From Halobacillus locisalis (lineage in GTDB: Bacteria > Bacillota > Bacilli > Bacillales > Halobacillaceae): 64,000 nt of DNA. Position numbers and translations under genes: made by a program. Under the pieces are notes generated by a model that had not been told where the DNA came from, did not search any database, and saw nothing but the letters and a program-made list of their open reading frames with translations. The stretch covers positions 248,001 through 312,000 of the forward strand of contig NZ_JACEFG010000003.1 in NCBI RefSeq assembly GCF_013694105.1, written 5' to 3'. This document shows positions 1 to 8,214 of this stretch, piece after piece (position 1 is the stretch's first letter; each line of letters starts with the position of its first letter).

Positions 1-1
1 G

Positions 2-235
2 TTGATTCGAAGTTTGTTTGAGGAAACGGAATGGAACGGTACAGATGGACCTGAAAGGGAAGAAGACGCTCAAGTAGTATTGTTTTTTACCTACGATGAA
101 AATATGCCGGAACGTTTGAAAGCATACAAGGTATGGTGGGATGAAGAAGAGCCTGGCATGACCATTTTTGATGAAGAACAAGAGCGCTATGCCAAAGTCA
201 AAGGGGAGAAAGGTTTATTTGTGAGTGAAGGTTAA
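2..235 (+). CDS. hypothetical acidic protein, 5' end probably cut by the window edge
   Basis: The frame is open from the first bases and the only start is a TTG at the window edge without a visible ribosome site, so the true start probably lies upstream. The 77 visible residues are strongly acidic, with clusters such as EREEDA and DEEEPG, and have no membrane segment. It ends 9 bp before the next gene, which suggests co-transcription. I do not recognise the family. Confidence 0.5.
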   Translation: MIRSLFEETEWNGTDGPEREEDAQVVLFFTYDENMPERLKAYKVWWDEEEPGMTIFDEEQERYAKVKGEKGLFVSEG

Positions 236-244
236 GAGGAATTT

Positions 245-817
245 ATGTCTATTAAGCAGAGAATGAGAACAAATAGAAGAGGTTGTGATCAAATCTTCAT
301 CAAAAGAATGGTTTCTATAACTATGTCTGTAGCTTTGTTATTAGTGATAGGCACAGCCATTTATTATTACCAGCACTCCAGTGTTGAAAAAGTAGTAAGC
401 TCAAAAGATACTCAATTGATGGAAAAATTCTCTTTTGAGGATGGGATTATCGCTATTGTTCGCAAGGAAGACTTCTATCAAGGGATCTACCTGGAAAAAG
501 GCTTGCTGGGATGGAAGGAAATTCTACGTTCGAATAATATACTCAGTCAGAACGCAAGCGATGATTTTTATAGCACAGATCTGTTCGCGTTTGTCCCTTA
601 TAAAAACACAACTTTATTTTTTGGTTACACACCAGATGTTGACTTAATTAAAGAGGTTAAATTCCGAAATGAATCTTATGTAATTAGGCGTTCTATTACT
701 TCTCCCATTTGGCACATGAAAGTTCCTATGAAGGTCACAGAATTCGAGGCAGATCAGTTGAGTCTTGTTCTGAAAGATGGTCAAGAAATCTTCTATCCTT
801 TTTCAGAATCCCCCTGA
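245..817 (+). CDS. hypothetical single-pass membrane protein
   Basis: 190 residues. A basic N-terminus (residues 1-21) is followed by one hydrophobic segment at about 22-42 and a soluble tail of about 145 residues, so it is a membrane-anchored protein whose tail most likely faces outward (positive-inside rule). It follows the previous frame after 9 bp, preceded by an AGAGGA-type ribosome site. I do not recognise the domain. Stand-alone anchored proteins of this size are common in envelope-stress regions of Bacillaceae, but no function can be assigned. Confidence 0.6.
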   Translation: MSIKQRMRTNRRGCDQIFIKRMVSITMSVALLLVIGTAIYYYQHSSVEKVVSSKDTQLMEKFSFEDGIIAIVRKEDFYQGIYLEKGLLGWKEILRSNNILSQNASDDFYSTDLFAFVPYKNTTLFFGYTPDVDLIKEVKFRNESYVIRRSITSPIWHMKVPMKVTEFEADQLSLVLKDGQEIFYPFSESP

Positions 818-897
818 TCTATTAGATGATTGTTCATCGAGTGAGGATGGAACGGACCAAATCCTTTATTCTATGAAAGAAAGGGAGTGACGAGCGA

Positions 898-1458
898 ATG
901 CTGACAACATTCTCAATTCCAGGCATCATCATATTAATCATTGCGGTTTCCCTATTTATCATCGTCATCCATCGAATGAAAAAAGTTATTTTAAAAAACA
1001 GGTTAATGAAATTTGCACTGATGATCGCAGCCGTCGCATTTATCTTCTATGGTTACATAAGTCTCAATAAACCACTCGATAGCAAAGGGTACAGTTTCCA
1101 TTCCGAGGACTCCACAATCATCGTGGCGGAAATCGAGAATGAGGGCTTTGCGAAATTGAATCTACGTTCTGTCACTGTGAATGGTAATGAAACCCCGAGT
1201 GAAGTTCGTCTTGGAACCAGCCGTTCTAATGGTAATCCCACCATTGCCGATTGGCGAAATCCAGCTAAAGGCATTCAGTTTGATAGCATTGATGCACATA
1301 CCATCCAGACGCCACCTGAGGAAAAGTACAGTGGTGAGATGGATAGGATTCGCCAGTATGCGATAGGTGTAGAGCATCATGCGCCTATATCTACGATTAC
1401 CGTACATTATACATATCTAGGATTTCCGTTTGATGAAGTCATCGAAATGTCTGCTTAA
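898..1458 (+). CDS. hypothetical protein with two N-terminal membrane segments
   Basis: 186 residues starting at an ATG preceded by AAGGGAGTGA. Two hydrophobic helices lie at about residues 5-25 and 38-56, separated by a basic loop. The remaining 130 residues form a soluble, probably extracytoplasmic domain rich in beta-type sequence. It is followed after about 60 bp by a lipoprotein gene on the same strand. The family is unknown to me. Confidence 0.6.
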   Translation: MLTTFSIPGIIILIIAVSLFIIVIHRMKKVILKNRLMKFALMIAAVAFIFYGYISLNKPLDSKGYSFHSEDSTIIVAEIENEGFAKLNLRSVTVNGNETPSEVRLGTSRSNGNPTIADWRNPAKGIQFDSIDAHTIQTPPEEKYSGEMDRIRQYAIGVEHHAPISTITVHYTYLGFPFDEVIEMSA

Positions 1459-1518
1459 AGAATAATGGAGTAAAAGATATTTGCAGCAATAGTTACAAGA
1501 TGTTTTAGAGGTGATAGG

Positions 1519-1989
1519 ATGAAAAAGTTTCTGGTGCTCCTTTCGTTTTTTCTATTGGTGTCCTGCAATAGTCAAAGCTATGACCACAATGAAGTAAGAG
1601 AGAAAGCAAGTTTTAAGTTGTGGCTCCCAAAGTCATTGCCTGATACATTCCAACTTGAAAAAAGTAATGTAGAGGATGATTCTGTATTTGTTCGATTTGT
1701 GAGTGGTGATAAGTGGATTGAAATGTATCAGCACGAAGGAAACTATAGTAGTACACAAACTGAATTAAAGAAATACATTGAATCTAGTGATTATAGCTTC
1801 GATAACGAATATGAGGTGTTTGAAACGACGGAATTCATTGGTTTTCTAAATAAGTCTTTACTTGGTTTAGGGATTTCAGATTATATTTTCGCAAACAAAG
1901 ATGGTGGGAACAAAGTAGAGAACTATTATAAAGTAAATGCTAATCTCGGAGATTATTCTTTTGATGCATTTATTGAATCATTGAATTGA
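1519..1989 (+). CDS. putative lipoprotein
   Basis: 156 residues. The N-terminus MKKFLVLLSFFLLVSC is a lipoprotein signal peptide with lipobox LVSC, so Cys16 should be lipidated and the protein tethered to the outer face of the membrane. The start is supported by AGAGGTGATAGG just upstream. The mature part is mixed charged and aromatic with no recognised domain. It lies in a run of small envelope genes on the same strand. Confidence 0.7.
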   Translation: MKKFLVLLSFFLLVSCNSQSYDHNEVREKASFKLWLPKSLPDTFQLEKSNVEDDSVFVRFVSGDKWIEMYQHEGNYSSTQTELKKYIESSDYSFDNEYEVFETTEFIGFLNKSLLGLGISDYIFANKDGGNKVENYYKVNANLGDYSFDAFIESLN

Positions 1990-2043
1990 TTTATTGGGTA
2001 CGGATTTTTATGCTTGGATAGAATGACAAGTTAGGATGATTGG

Positions 2044-2301
2044 ATGGAGAAAGAAAGCTTTTGGGCAGGGATAGGTTTGATTGTAGGTAGTGGACTTATC
2101 TATACAGCGGAGAGATTTATAGCCATGTTCCAATACTTCACGGAGACGGCTCCTGTAAAACTTAGTGGGAACGGTTCTTACCCCATGGAACCAGATATGC
2201 CTAATCTTACGGACAACTTCTATGTCATAGTTTTATTACTCATGGGTATGGGGTTAACATGTTATGGGTTTATTAGAAGTAAGAAAATGGAACAAAGGTA
2301 A
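2044..2301 (+). CDS. small membrane protein, two helices
   Basis: 85 residues with hydrophobic helices at about 5-25 and 59-78, joined by an extracytoplasmic loop rich in Pro, Gly and Asn, and a basic cytoplasmic tail. The gene ends just before a stem-loop with a T tract, so it closes a transcription unit. No family recognised. Confidence 0.6.
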   Translation: MEKESFWAGIGLIVGSGLIYTAERFIAMFQYFTETAPVKLSGNGSYPMEPDMPNLTDNFYVIVLLLMGMGLTCYGFIRSKKMEQR

Positions 2302-2307
2302 CCGAGG

Positions 2308-2333
2308 AAGTCAGCGTCTTATGCTGGCTTTTT
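2308..2333 (+). terminator. rho-independent terminator
   Basis: GTCAGC and GCTGGC arms (with G-U pairing) enclose a short loop and are followed by TTTTT. It is one of four terminators in this window with a ...TGCTGGCTTTTT right arm. Confidence 0.6.
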
Positions 2334-2437
2334 CCTGTTTCTTTAAAGTCTAATGAATATGGTGAATTTGGTAAGTAAAAAAGAAGTGATTAATAGAGTC
2401 GATCATTCTGTTAATATAGGAGGATTCAGAATACATC

Positions 2438-2581
2438 ATGATCATAGTTGCCTGTTTATTTCTCATTTATCTCATTTATAAAGTATCTCAACTGGAGCGA
2501 ATGGTTAAAAAACAACAGTCTGACGTGGAGGAGATGAAGTCTTACGTAAAAGTGATAATGGAAGAAGGGAAACGTAGATAA
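2438..2581 (+). CDS. tiny membrane protein with charged tail
   Basis: 47 residues. An ATG 14 bp after AGGAGG begins a hydrophobic helix (residues 1-16), then a Lys/Glu/Gln-rich tail likely to be helical or coiled coil (QLERMVKKQQSDVEEMK). The same design (one helix plus an acidic coil of about 30 residues) recurs at 8215, 46008 and 56712, which supports it being real. Confidence 0.55.
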   Translation: MIIVACLFLIYLIYKVSQLERMVKKQQSDVEEMKSYVKVIMEEGKRR

Positions 2582-2708
2582 GGGAATTGCAGTCTAAGAC
2601 AAATGTACCTCACATTTATATGAAACATTTGTTCACTTTCTTCGTAAATGTAATGAATAGAAATAATCACCAAATTGATTTTGAGTTAATATTGTCAAAA
2701 AAGACAAG

Positions 2709-3188
2709 ATGGGTTTGATGCGTAGAATAAAGTATATGTTAGCTGCGGCAGCTGTCCTTATCGTTGTCGTCGGCTGTTCACCCAAGAGCCATATAGATGA
2801 AGAGTTGTTGAAGGAACTAGAGTATAAGGTGAATCAAGAATATGTGAACCAGGACTACCTATCATACTTTGAAGATCAGTCATTCACGTTAACAAAAGGA
2901 CATACAGCAGAAGCAGAAAGAATCGAGGATGGGTTAGTGAAGATGACCTTCATCCACGTGAACAGAGATGTGAATCAATCATTTGAATCCTTGGATCAGG
3001 CTGATAAAGAAGAAGTGATGAGAGATCTCGAGGAAGGTTTAGCAACTCCTACAGGTCAGAAGTGCGGCCGCGATTTTCCACATTATTGCATTCTGAAAGG
3101 TGTCAAACTCCACTCCGAAAGCAATACCTATTCCATGGAGTGGAACCAAGGTGATAATCAATTGGAAATGGTCGTCTCTGAGGGTTGA
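2709..3188 (+). CDS. putative lipoprotein
   Basis: 159 residues with a basic n-region, a hydrophobic core and lipobox VVGC, giving a lipidated Cys at residue 23. An alternative start at 2718 (MRRIKYM) is equally possible; neither has a strong ribosome site. The mature part is acidic and contains two cysteines in CGRDFPHYC that could form a disulfide outside the cell. The next gene follows after 22 bp. Confidence 0.6.
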   Translation: MGLMRRIKYMLAAAAVLIVVVGCSPKSHIDEELLKELEYKVNQEYVNQDYLSYFEDQSFTLTKGHTAEAERIEDGLVKMTFIHVNRDVNQSFESLDQADKEEVMRDLEEGLATPTGQKCGRDFPHYCILKGVKLHSESNTYSMEWNQGDNQLEMVVSEG

Positions 3189-3210
3189 TTTGAAAAAGAG
3201 GAGGAATAGA

Positions 3211-3495
3211 ATGAAGAAAGTCTTTTCGATATTATCAGCAATATTTATTATTATGGGGTTCAGCTTGATTTATTCGATTTCCACCGGTTGGGGAGTTCAC
3301 GATCTATTGACATTCGGAACAACGGGGCCGGTATCCCTTCTGTTTTTCAACATCTATAACTTTCTTGGTCTAGTGTTTGCGTTCATCGGAGAGAAGAATA
3401 AGTTCAGGGACATTTTGATAGCTTGTAGTAGCATGCTGCTTGTGTACACTCTTATTTTTACTTTTATAGGGATATACGGTTTCCGTGAAGCTTAA
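3211..3495 (+). CDS. small multi-spanning membrane protein
   Basis: 94 residues starting at the ATG after AGAGGAGGAATAGA; a longer open frame beginning at 3100 overlaps the preceding lipoprotein and lacks a ribosome site. Three hydrophobic segments lie at about 5-22, 38-56 and 68-90. Its spacing suggests co-transcription with the lipoprotein. Function unknown. Confidence 0.6.
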   Translation: MKKVFSILSAIFIIMGFSLIYSISTGWGVHDLLTFGTTGPVSLLFFNIYNFLGLVFAFIGEKNKFRDILIACSSMLLVYTLIFTFIGIYGFREA

Positions 3496-3524
3496 TTTTC
3501 ATATAGAAAAAGGAGGACCAAGAG

Positions 3525-3870
3525 ATGAAAGTGGAACTGACGAGGTTCAAGGTTAAAAAGGGGAAAATCAGAACGAGTCGATGAGTGGATGGCTTTTTTG
3601 AATGAACACATGCAGGAAGTGCTTCTCACATTAGAGGGAGAAAAGATGTATGTCGAAACCATATTCAGAGAACATCTGAATGGTGATGAGTTTCTTTACT
3701 GGTATTCCGTGCAAGGAGAAGGCGGACAAGCGGTAGAGCATTCTGAGCACTGGGTGGATCAAAAGCATGTGGAGTTTTGGGAAGAATGCATTGATGAAAC
3801 TTTTCGGCCACACGATATAAAGCCTGAGGTCGTGATGATTCCGAAGAAAGTAAGGGACAGTATGAAGTAA
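3525..3870 (+). pseudogene. DUF6176-type protein, frameshifted
   Basis: The ATG at 3525, after AGGAGGACCAAGAG, opens MKVELTRFKVKKGK and then runs into TGA at 3582. A second frame continues with ERVDEWMAFLNEHMQEVLLT to 3870. Removing one A from the AAAA run at 3564-3567 joins the two as ...KKGKSERVDEWMAF..., giving one 114-residue protein of DUF6176 character from memory of the family. So this is one gene with a single-base insertion: a real pseudogene, phase variation in a homopolymer, or a sequencing error. The stand-alone distal frame starts at 3589 but has no ribosome site. Confidence 0.7.
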
Positions 3871-3908
3871 TACATAAAGTGCAAGTGTTCCCGAACGCTA
3901 AGTCTATC

Positions 3909-3946
3909 AAACCACAATTTCCCTCCATGAAATTGTGGTTTTTTTA
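3909..3946 (+). terminator. rho-independent terminator
   Basis: AACCACAATTT and AAATTGTGGTT arms (11 bp, perfect) with a 9-nt loop are followed by TTTTTT. It closes the small-gene run before the sigma-factor operon. Confidence 0.85.
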
Positions 3947-4001
3947 ATTTACTAAAACTAATGGCCAAGTCGTCTCGTTTAATAGAGCAGGAGGTGAAAG
4001 T

Positions 4002-4541
4002 ATGGAAGAGTCAATGGAGGAATTTTTGGATATTCAAGATAAAGACAAAGCCATCCAAGAGATTATGGATACATATGGACAATCCGTTCTTCAACTGGTG
4101 TATGCCTATGTGAAGAACAAAGCCGTTGCAGAAGACTTAACACAGGAGATCTTCGTCAAATGCTATAAGAACTTACATAAATATAATGGGAAATCAAAAC
4201 TGAAAACATGGTTATGGTCGATTGCGATCAACCATAGCAAAGACTATTTGAGAAGCTGGTACAACCGGAATGTGGTCGTTTCAGAAAGAAAGGTCATGCG
4301 TGTGGAAGATGGCGATGCGGGCCCAGAGGAAGAAGTCATTCAAAATGACGTAGACAAAGAGCTGGTGAATGCCATCATGAAGTTGCCTACCAAGTATCGT
4401 GAGGTCATTTATCTTTATTATTACGAAGAACTGAACACAAGAGAGATGGCTAAGGTTTTGAGAATAAATGAAAATACGATAAAAACTCGGCTGAAACGAG
4501 CGAAAGTCATGCTGAAAGAACAATTAGGAGGGAGCTTGTAA
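4002..4541 (+). CDS. ECF-type RNA polymerase sigma factor
   Basis: 179 residues, normal for the extracytoplasmic-function (group 4) sigma-70 family. Region 2 is visible at about 30-100 (AEDLTQEIFVKCYKN, then KLKTWLWSIAINHSKDYLR), and region 4 with its helix-turn-helix at about 128-175 (PTKYREVIYLYYYEEL, then NTREMAKVLRINENTIKTRL). It directs core polymerase to a stress or envelope regulon. GGAGGTGAAAGT precedes the ATG. The stop overlaps the next start (TAATG), so the PadR-like and HAAS-FtsW genes that follow are translationally coupled. No canonical anti-sigma gene follows; one of the two partners probably fills that role (inference). Confidence 0.88.
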   Translation: MEESMEEFLDIQDKDKAIQEIMDTYGQSVLQLVYAYVKNKAVAEDLTQEIFVKCYKNLHKYNGKSKLKTWLWSIAINHSKDYLRSWYNRNVVVSERKVMRVEDGDAGPEEEVIQNDVDKELVNAIMKLPTKYREVIYLYYYEELNTREMAKVLRINENTIKTRLKRAKVMLKEQLGGSL

Positions 4542-4951
4542 TGGAAGAAAGACTGAACAAATTAAAGAAATCGCTGAACAACTCAGAATTTAAGGATCTT
4601 CAATTCACTGACAATCATAAGAAAAATATCCTTAACCAACTCCATCGCCCCCATATAGAGGAGGAATTGCTCCTTTCCATCTTTCAGCTATTGGTCGAGG
4701 AGAAAACAGGGTTTACGTTATCTAAGAAATTAAGGGCTAGAGGCATCAGAAGGTTTGAAGACAACGAAGGGCATTTATATACGATTCTGCATCGGTTGGA
4801 GCACAAAGGCTATACGCAAGCTGAGTGGAAGAACGGAAACGAAAAATATTACCACTTAACAAAAAAAGGGGGAAAGCTCTTGGATAAATATGAATCCTCT
4901 CCAAGGAAGCAATCCCTTTTGCAATCGTTGACAGAGGTGCTGCAACCATGA
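4541..4951 (+). CDS. PadR-family winged-helix protein with N-terminal extension
   Basis: 136 residues. Residues about 42-115 form the PadR winged helix (LLLSIFQLLVEEKTGFTL, then NEGHLYTILHRLEHKGY, then KYYHLTKKGGKLLDKY). The first 38 residues are a charged helix of the kind seen at the N-terminus of sigma-factor regulators. The start overlaps the sigma stop and the stop overlaps the next start (ATGA), so all three proteins are made together. PadR proteins usually repress DNA, but in this setting it may bind the sigma factor or the HAAS domain of the next protein. The residues for DNA contact were not checked. Confidence 0.8.
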   Translation: MEERLNKLKKSLNNSEFKDLQFTDNHKKNILNQLHRPHIEEELLLSIFQLLVEEKTGFTLSKKLRARGIRRFEDNEGHLYTILHRLEHKGYTQAEWKNGNEKYYHLTKKGGKLLDKYESSPRKQSLLQSLTEVLQP

Positions 4952-6222
4952 AGATGGATAAAACAGAATACCTTGCCTATGTGGAGCAGTTTATAAAAAA
5001 CAAAGAGGCGAAACAGATCGTTTCGAAAGAATTGACCTACCATATCGAACAGGAGAAACGAAGGCTGATGCAAAGCGGGAAACTTTCTGAGGAAGAATCG
5101 GAACAGGAAGCTGTTCAGCAAATGGGGAGTCCTGTTGAAGTCGGGAAGCACTTTAATCAAATGTATCGTCCCCGAACGGACTGGTGGATGATCGCCCTTT
5201 TAATCATCAGTATAGGGTTCAGTTTCCTTCCTGTACTGGTTTTCGATCAGGAAATAGGAAACCTATTGGTGAGTAAGTATTTCTACACCTTGATGGGGGT
5301 TGTAATGGTTGCGACTTTATTCTTCTTTGATTATCGAAAATTACAGAAGTGGGGATGGGTCTTCTATGGGGCGGGTTGTGTAGGGATGTACTGTCTTGCT
5401 TATGGCTATGGACCCGTCATACATGTAATGGGAACACCAATCATGCAGGCCGGTCCTCTTTCTGTAAGAGCGATATATTTTCTACCGCTCTTCATACTAG
5501 GATTTTCGTCCCTCTTTGCCAGCCCCAAAGCAAAACTATGGAAAGGCTTGGTCCTCGTGACCATACCGTCTTATTTTTACTTGAATGCCGCCGACTTTTC
5601 TTCTTTGGTCATTCTTTTGGTGGTGTTTTTCACCATGGCTTGGTATCGGAACTTGAACCGAAAAGCGATGCTTGGATTGATTGCTGGGGGTATTGCCGCA
5701 ATAGCGGTAAGGTTGTGGGTTGCACCGCTTCATAGTTATCAATTGGAAAGATTCTATTCATTTCTGCGCCCCCAAGACTATGCTGAATCACAAGGGTACA
5801 CGTATTTGAAAGTCCAGGAGATGCTCTCTGAAACGGGATGGTTCGGTCATAGCGGGAATCTAGAGGACCTTCCATCCGGGCACACAGATTTTGTATTGGT
5901 TAGTTTGATATATAACTATGGATGGGTAGTTTCAATCCTCACGATCCTTGTGCTTCTGTCATTAATGGCGCGGCTGGTGGCTGTGAACACGAAGATCAAC
6001 GACACGTTCGGAAACATGCTGATCATAGGTGGACTGGCCTTCTATTCTTTCCCGTTACTCTATCAAGTATTGATGTCATTCGGGTTGCTTCCCTTCATAG
6101 GAATTTCCCTACCTTTCCTAAGCTACGGGTTACACCCTATGGTACTACATGCCATTGTATTCGGACTCGTACTGAGCGTTTACAGAAGAAAAGACGTAGC
6201 AGGAAAAGTGCCGGCGAATTAA
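4948..6222 (+). CDS. HAAS domain fused to FtsW/RodA/SpoVE-type membrane protein
   Basis: 424 residues. Residues 1-75 are a soluble HAAS/DUF1700-type helical domain (TEYLAYVEQFIKNKEAKQ ... EEESEQEAVQQMGSPVEVG), the usual partner of PadR-like regulators. The rest contains about ten membrane helices of the SEDS family, with HTDFVLVSLIYNYGW and LPFIGISLPFLSYG near the C-terminus matching the SEDS signature loops. Classic SEDS proteins polymerise peptidoglycan glycan strands from lipid II. Whether this fusion is catalytic or a wall sensor for the sigma factor is open. Last gene of the operon (ATGA overlap), followed by an inverted repeat with a T tract. Confidence 0.85.
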   Translation: MKMDKTEYLAYVEQFIKNKEAKQIVSKELTYHIEQEKRRLMQSGKLSEEESEQEAVQQMGSPVEVGKHFNQMYRPRTDWWMIALLIISIGFSFLPVLVFDQEIGNLLVSKYFYTLMGVVMVATLFFFDYRKLQKWGWVFYGAGCVGMYCLAYGYGPVIHVMGTPIMQAGPLSVRAIYFLPLFILGFSSLFASPKAKLWKGLVLVTIPSYFYLNAADFSSLVILLVVFFTMAWYRNLNRKAMLGLIAGGIAAIAVRLWVAPLHSYQLERFYSFLRPQDYAESQGYTYLKVQEMLSETGWFGHSGNLEDLPSGHTDFVLVSLIYNYGWVVSILTILVLLSLMARLVAVNTKINDTFGNMLIIGGLAFYSFPLLYQVLMSFGLLPFIGISLPFLSYGLHPMVLHAIVFGLVLSVYRRKDVAGKVPAN

Positions 6223-6226
6223 ACAG

Positions 6227-6281
6227 CGGGACGGTTCTCTTGTTTGGGAATGATCCACAAACGAGAACCGTCCCGTTTTTT
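6227..6281. repeat. GGGACGGTTCTC inverted repeat, copy 1 (terminator-like)
   Basis: Arms CGGGACGGTTCTCTTGTTTG and CAAACGAGAACCGTCCCG around an 11-nt loop, followed by TTTTTT, so this copy can also end transcription. First of nine copies (see 8348, 50092, 54938, 55901, 58369, 59602, 60804, 62436). Confidence 0.85.
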
Positions 6282-6523
6282 CAGTCAAACAAAGCAAGAG
6301 ATAAAATAAATAGCCAAGGACTCACTAATAGTAGACCGCTGATATACATATACGATCGTTTTCCGATTCCCATAGCTACCGCCCAGCTGAAGATACCGCA
6401 TAGGAATGTGAGTGTTAGGGTCGTAACGAATCCATAATCTTGAAAGAAGGGTACAGCGTACGATAACGCCCCAACGCCGATGATGATCCAATACATGACA
6501 TAGGGTAGTTTCTTCGTTTCCAT
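6281..6523 (-). CDS. small membrane protein, three helices
   Basis: 80 residues on the minus strand from the ATG at 6523, chosen because GAGGAGAG lies 7 bp upstream; a start 8 codons earlier lacks a ribosome site. Three hydrophobic segments (about 9-27, 33-52, 58-78) cover most of the protein. Its stop abuts the inverted repeat at 6227-6281, which could end transcription from both sides. Function unknown. Confidence 0.6.
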   Translation of the reverse strand: METKKLPYVMYWIIIGVGALSYAVPFFQDYGFVTTLTLTFLCGIFSWAVAMGIGKRSYMYISGLLLVSPWLFILSLALFD

Positions 6524-6663
6524 ATCGATTCTCTCCTCTTCGGTCAATCTCTAAAGGGTAAACAGTGTAAGTATATCAAACCACACAATCAATGGAAAAT
6601 AAATCCACAAATATACATCCCCTTAATTGTCATCTATTAAGAGGTTTTGAATAACGATCATAA

Positions 6664-6789
6664 TCATCTATTCTTGTAAATGAGTAAAGCATTACATGAG
6701 TCGATAAAAATAATTGGAAGATGAAACCATCCTTTAAATGAATCGTAGAATAGAATAGTATAGTAGAAAATTCCAAAAATGAAGAGCAA
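6664..6789 (-). pseudogene. possible remnant of a small membrane protein
   Basis: A minus-strand frame without a credible ATG reads LLFIFGIFYYTILFYDSFKG and ends LPIIFIDSCNALLIYKNR, which looks like real two-helix membrane protein sequence. Just upstream in another frame an ATGATG opens MMSRLL then stops, so a one-base loss would restore a protein of about 49 residues. Apart from this, 6524-6854 shows nothing I can support. Confidence 0.35.
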
Positions 6790-6854
6790 CTTATAGTAAG
6801 CGTGACATCATGAACCGAGTCAGGAAGATAACGATTCAGATATTGGAGGTAAGT

Positions 6855-6974
6855 ATGGACTTATTTTTAGAGTATGTAGCCGGAATTCTGATTGTCCTTG
6901 TCATTTTTGGAATCAGTTTTCTTATGATGTTTTGGGGATTAAGACAGTTATACAAGCTTTATAGAAAGAACTGA
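6855..6974 (+). CDS. tiny membrane protein
   Basis: 39 residues: MDLFLEYVAGIL leads into one long hydrophobic helix ending in a basic tail (LYKLYRKN). TTGGAGGT lies 4-10 bp upstream of the ATG. It is the first of a series of tiny membrane genes on the plus strand up to 8349. Confidence 0.55.
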   Translation: MDLFLEYVAGILIVLVIFGISFLMMFWGLRQLYKLYRKN

Positions 6975-7012
6975 AACCCTCTCATAATCGAATTTTTAAT
7001 AGAGGTGAGAAC

Positions 7013-7168
7013 ATGTTGTTAAAAGTATTTTTCCTATTAGCAGCCCTATCCATCTCCGTCTCCATCGTATTCCAACAAGAAGCAATAGGAATATTGACGG
7101 CCTTAACATTCATGTTGATCGGCGCCTATTTCAGCAAACCGAGATTTAAGAAGAATCCTAAACTCTGA
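7013..7168 (+). CDS. tiny membrane protein
   Basis: 51 residues with two short hydrophobic stretches (about 2-20 and 24-40) and a basic C-terminus (SKPRFKKNPKL). AGAGGTGAGAAC precedes the ATG. Lies 38 bp after the preceding tiny gene. Confidence 0.55.
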   Translation: MLLKVFFLLAALSISVSIVFQQEAIGILTALTFMLIGAYFSKPRFKKNPKL

Positions 7169-7189
7169 AGGAGAGAGGACGGTGCTCCA

Positions 7190-7288
7190 ATGTTCGAATT
7201 CTACGCGGTTCCAGGATGGTATGTATGGGTGATGGGGATTGTAGCGATCGCATTCATCCTTTTTGTAGAATGGTTTGTCGGTAAGTGA
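7190..7288 (+). CDS. tiny membrane protein
   Basis: 32 residues forming a single hydrophobic helix (VWVMGIVAIAFILFVEWFV). AAGGAGAGAGGACGG precedes the ATG. Spacing of about 21 bp to both neighbours suggests one transcript. Confidence 0.5.
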   Translation: MFEFYAVPGWYVWVMGIVAIAFILFVEWFVGK

Positions 7289-7309
7289 GCGAATTAACAG
7301 GAAGGGGGA

Positions 7310-7657
7310 ATGATGTTGGACATTAATACCGATGCATTGGTGAGTTTTATTATATTATGGGGCACGCCGAGCGTCATGTGCACCGTAGCTTATTTGAAAA
7401 TGAGTAAAGACGAAAAGCGTGACGTCATAGAAGACTTCACAACGAGGCGTTTCATTTTGACCATCGGCTTTCTTACAATAGGAGGATTTTTGGCTTCTCT
7501 AGGAAACCTTCTATCCGTCAATGCCATTAAATTTGTCGGCCTCGCTTTACTGATCATCTCCGGAATCACATCTGTGGTCACGATGTGGAGGGATAAAAAA
7601 GCCAAAAGCTTGCTCATCGTCATGTTAATCGGAGTAGCCATTTATGTATGGATTTGA
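7310..7657 (+). CDS. small membrane protein, four helices
   Basis: 115 residues from the double ATG after AGGAAGGGGGA. Four hydrophobic segments are separated by a short cytoplasmic basic/acidic loop (MSKDEKRDVIEDFTTRR) between the first and second. No family recognised. It sits in the run of tiny membrane proteins between two copies of the inverted repeat. Confidence 0.6.
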   Translation: MMLDINTDALVSFIILWGTPSVMCTVAYLKMSKDEKRDVIEDFTTRRFILTIGFLTIGGFLASLGNLLSVNAIKFVGLALLIISGITSVVTMWRDKKAKSLLIVMLIGVAIYVWI

Positions 7658-7738
7658 GAAGTACATATTTTTTGAAAAAGTTGTAGGGAGTAGACTTCTA
7701 AACGTAGCCTGCGCCCATCTGGGGAAGGAGGGTTCGCA

Positions 7739-8008
7739 TTGAAAAAATTGAGTGAAGGCATCATCCAATTCGTTACCAGTATTTTGGCTGCCATCGTAGT
7801 CAGTCTATATTTTGCTTCGCGCGGAAGTGGCGATTATACCCTTCTCGTCTTCATCGTCGCTTTTTTTGTTTTTATAGGCAGTGGTGTCATCGTTAAGATC
7901 ATGTACTTGTTGATTCAGTGGAAGAACCGATACATAACGAATGTGATGGTCTATACCTTGAGTGGAGCGGTGATTTGGGTTCTGCTCATCTATTTCCCTG
8001 CGGTTTAA
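7739..8008 (+). CDS. small membrane protein, three helices
   Basis: 89 residues with a TTG start supported by GGAAGGAGGG 6 bp upstream. Three hydrophobic segments at about 8-27, 34-56 and 66-87. The next gene begins 3 bp after its stop, so the two are very likely coupled. Confidence 0.6.
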   Translation: MKKLSEGIIQFVTSILAAIVVSLYFASRGSGDYTLLVFIVAFFVFIGSGVIVKIMYLLIQWKNRYITNVMVYTLSGAVIWVLLIYFPAV

Positions 8009-8011
8009 GCT

Positions 8012-8179
8012 GTGATTTTCGAGGATTTCACCGTTCAGCGTTTTCTATTGTCCACGACAATAGGGGAGTTTCTGAGGACGATATTGGCAGGCGCCATGTG
8101 CGGGCTGATCTTTTATCACATTTATATCGGACTGCACAGCTTGTCTGCGAAGATTGGGAATGTAGTGAAAACCGATTGA
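8012..8179 (+). CDS. small amphipathic/membrane protein
   Basis: 55 residues from a GTG located 3 bp after the preceding stop. One hydrophobic stretch (RTILAGAMCGLIFYHIYIG) is flanked by polar ends. The frame carries no strong ribosome site of its own, so translation would depend on coupling with the upstream gene. Confidence 0.45.
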   Translation: MIFEDFTVQRFLLSTTIGEFLRTILAGAMCGLIFYHIYIGLHSLSAKIGNVVKTD

Positions 8180-8214
8180 GAGGACCATAACATACACACG
8201 GGGTGAATCGAGTG

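Noticed and set aside
1053-1407. Two minus-strand frames over the gene at 898
   Set aside because: No ribosome sites, low-complexity Arg/Thr translation, and they sit antisense to a gene with a clear start and helices.
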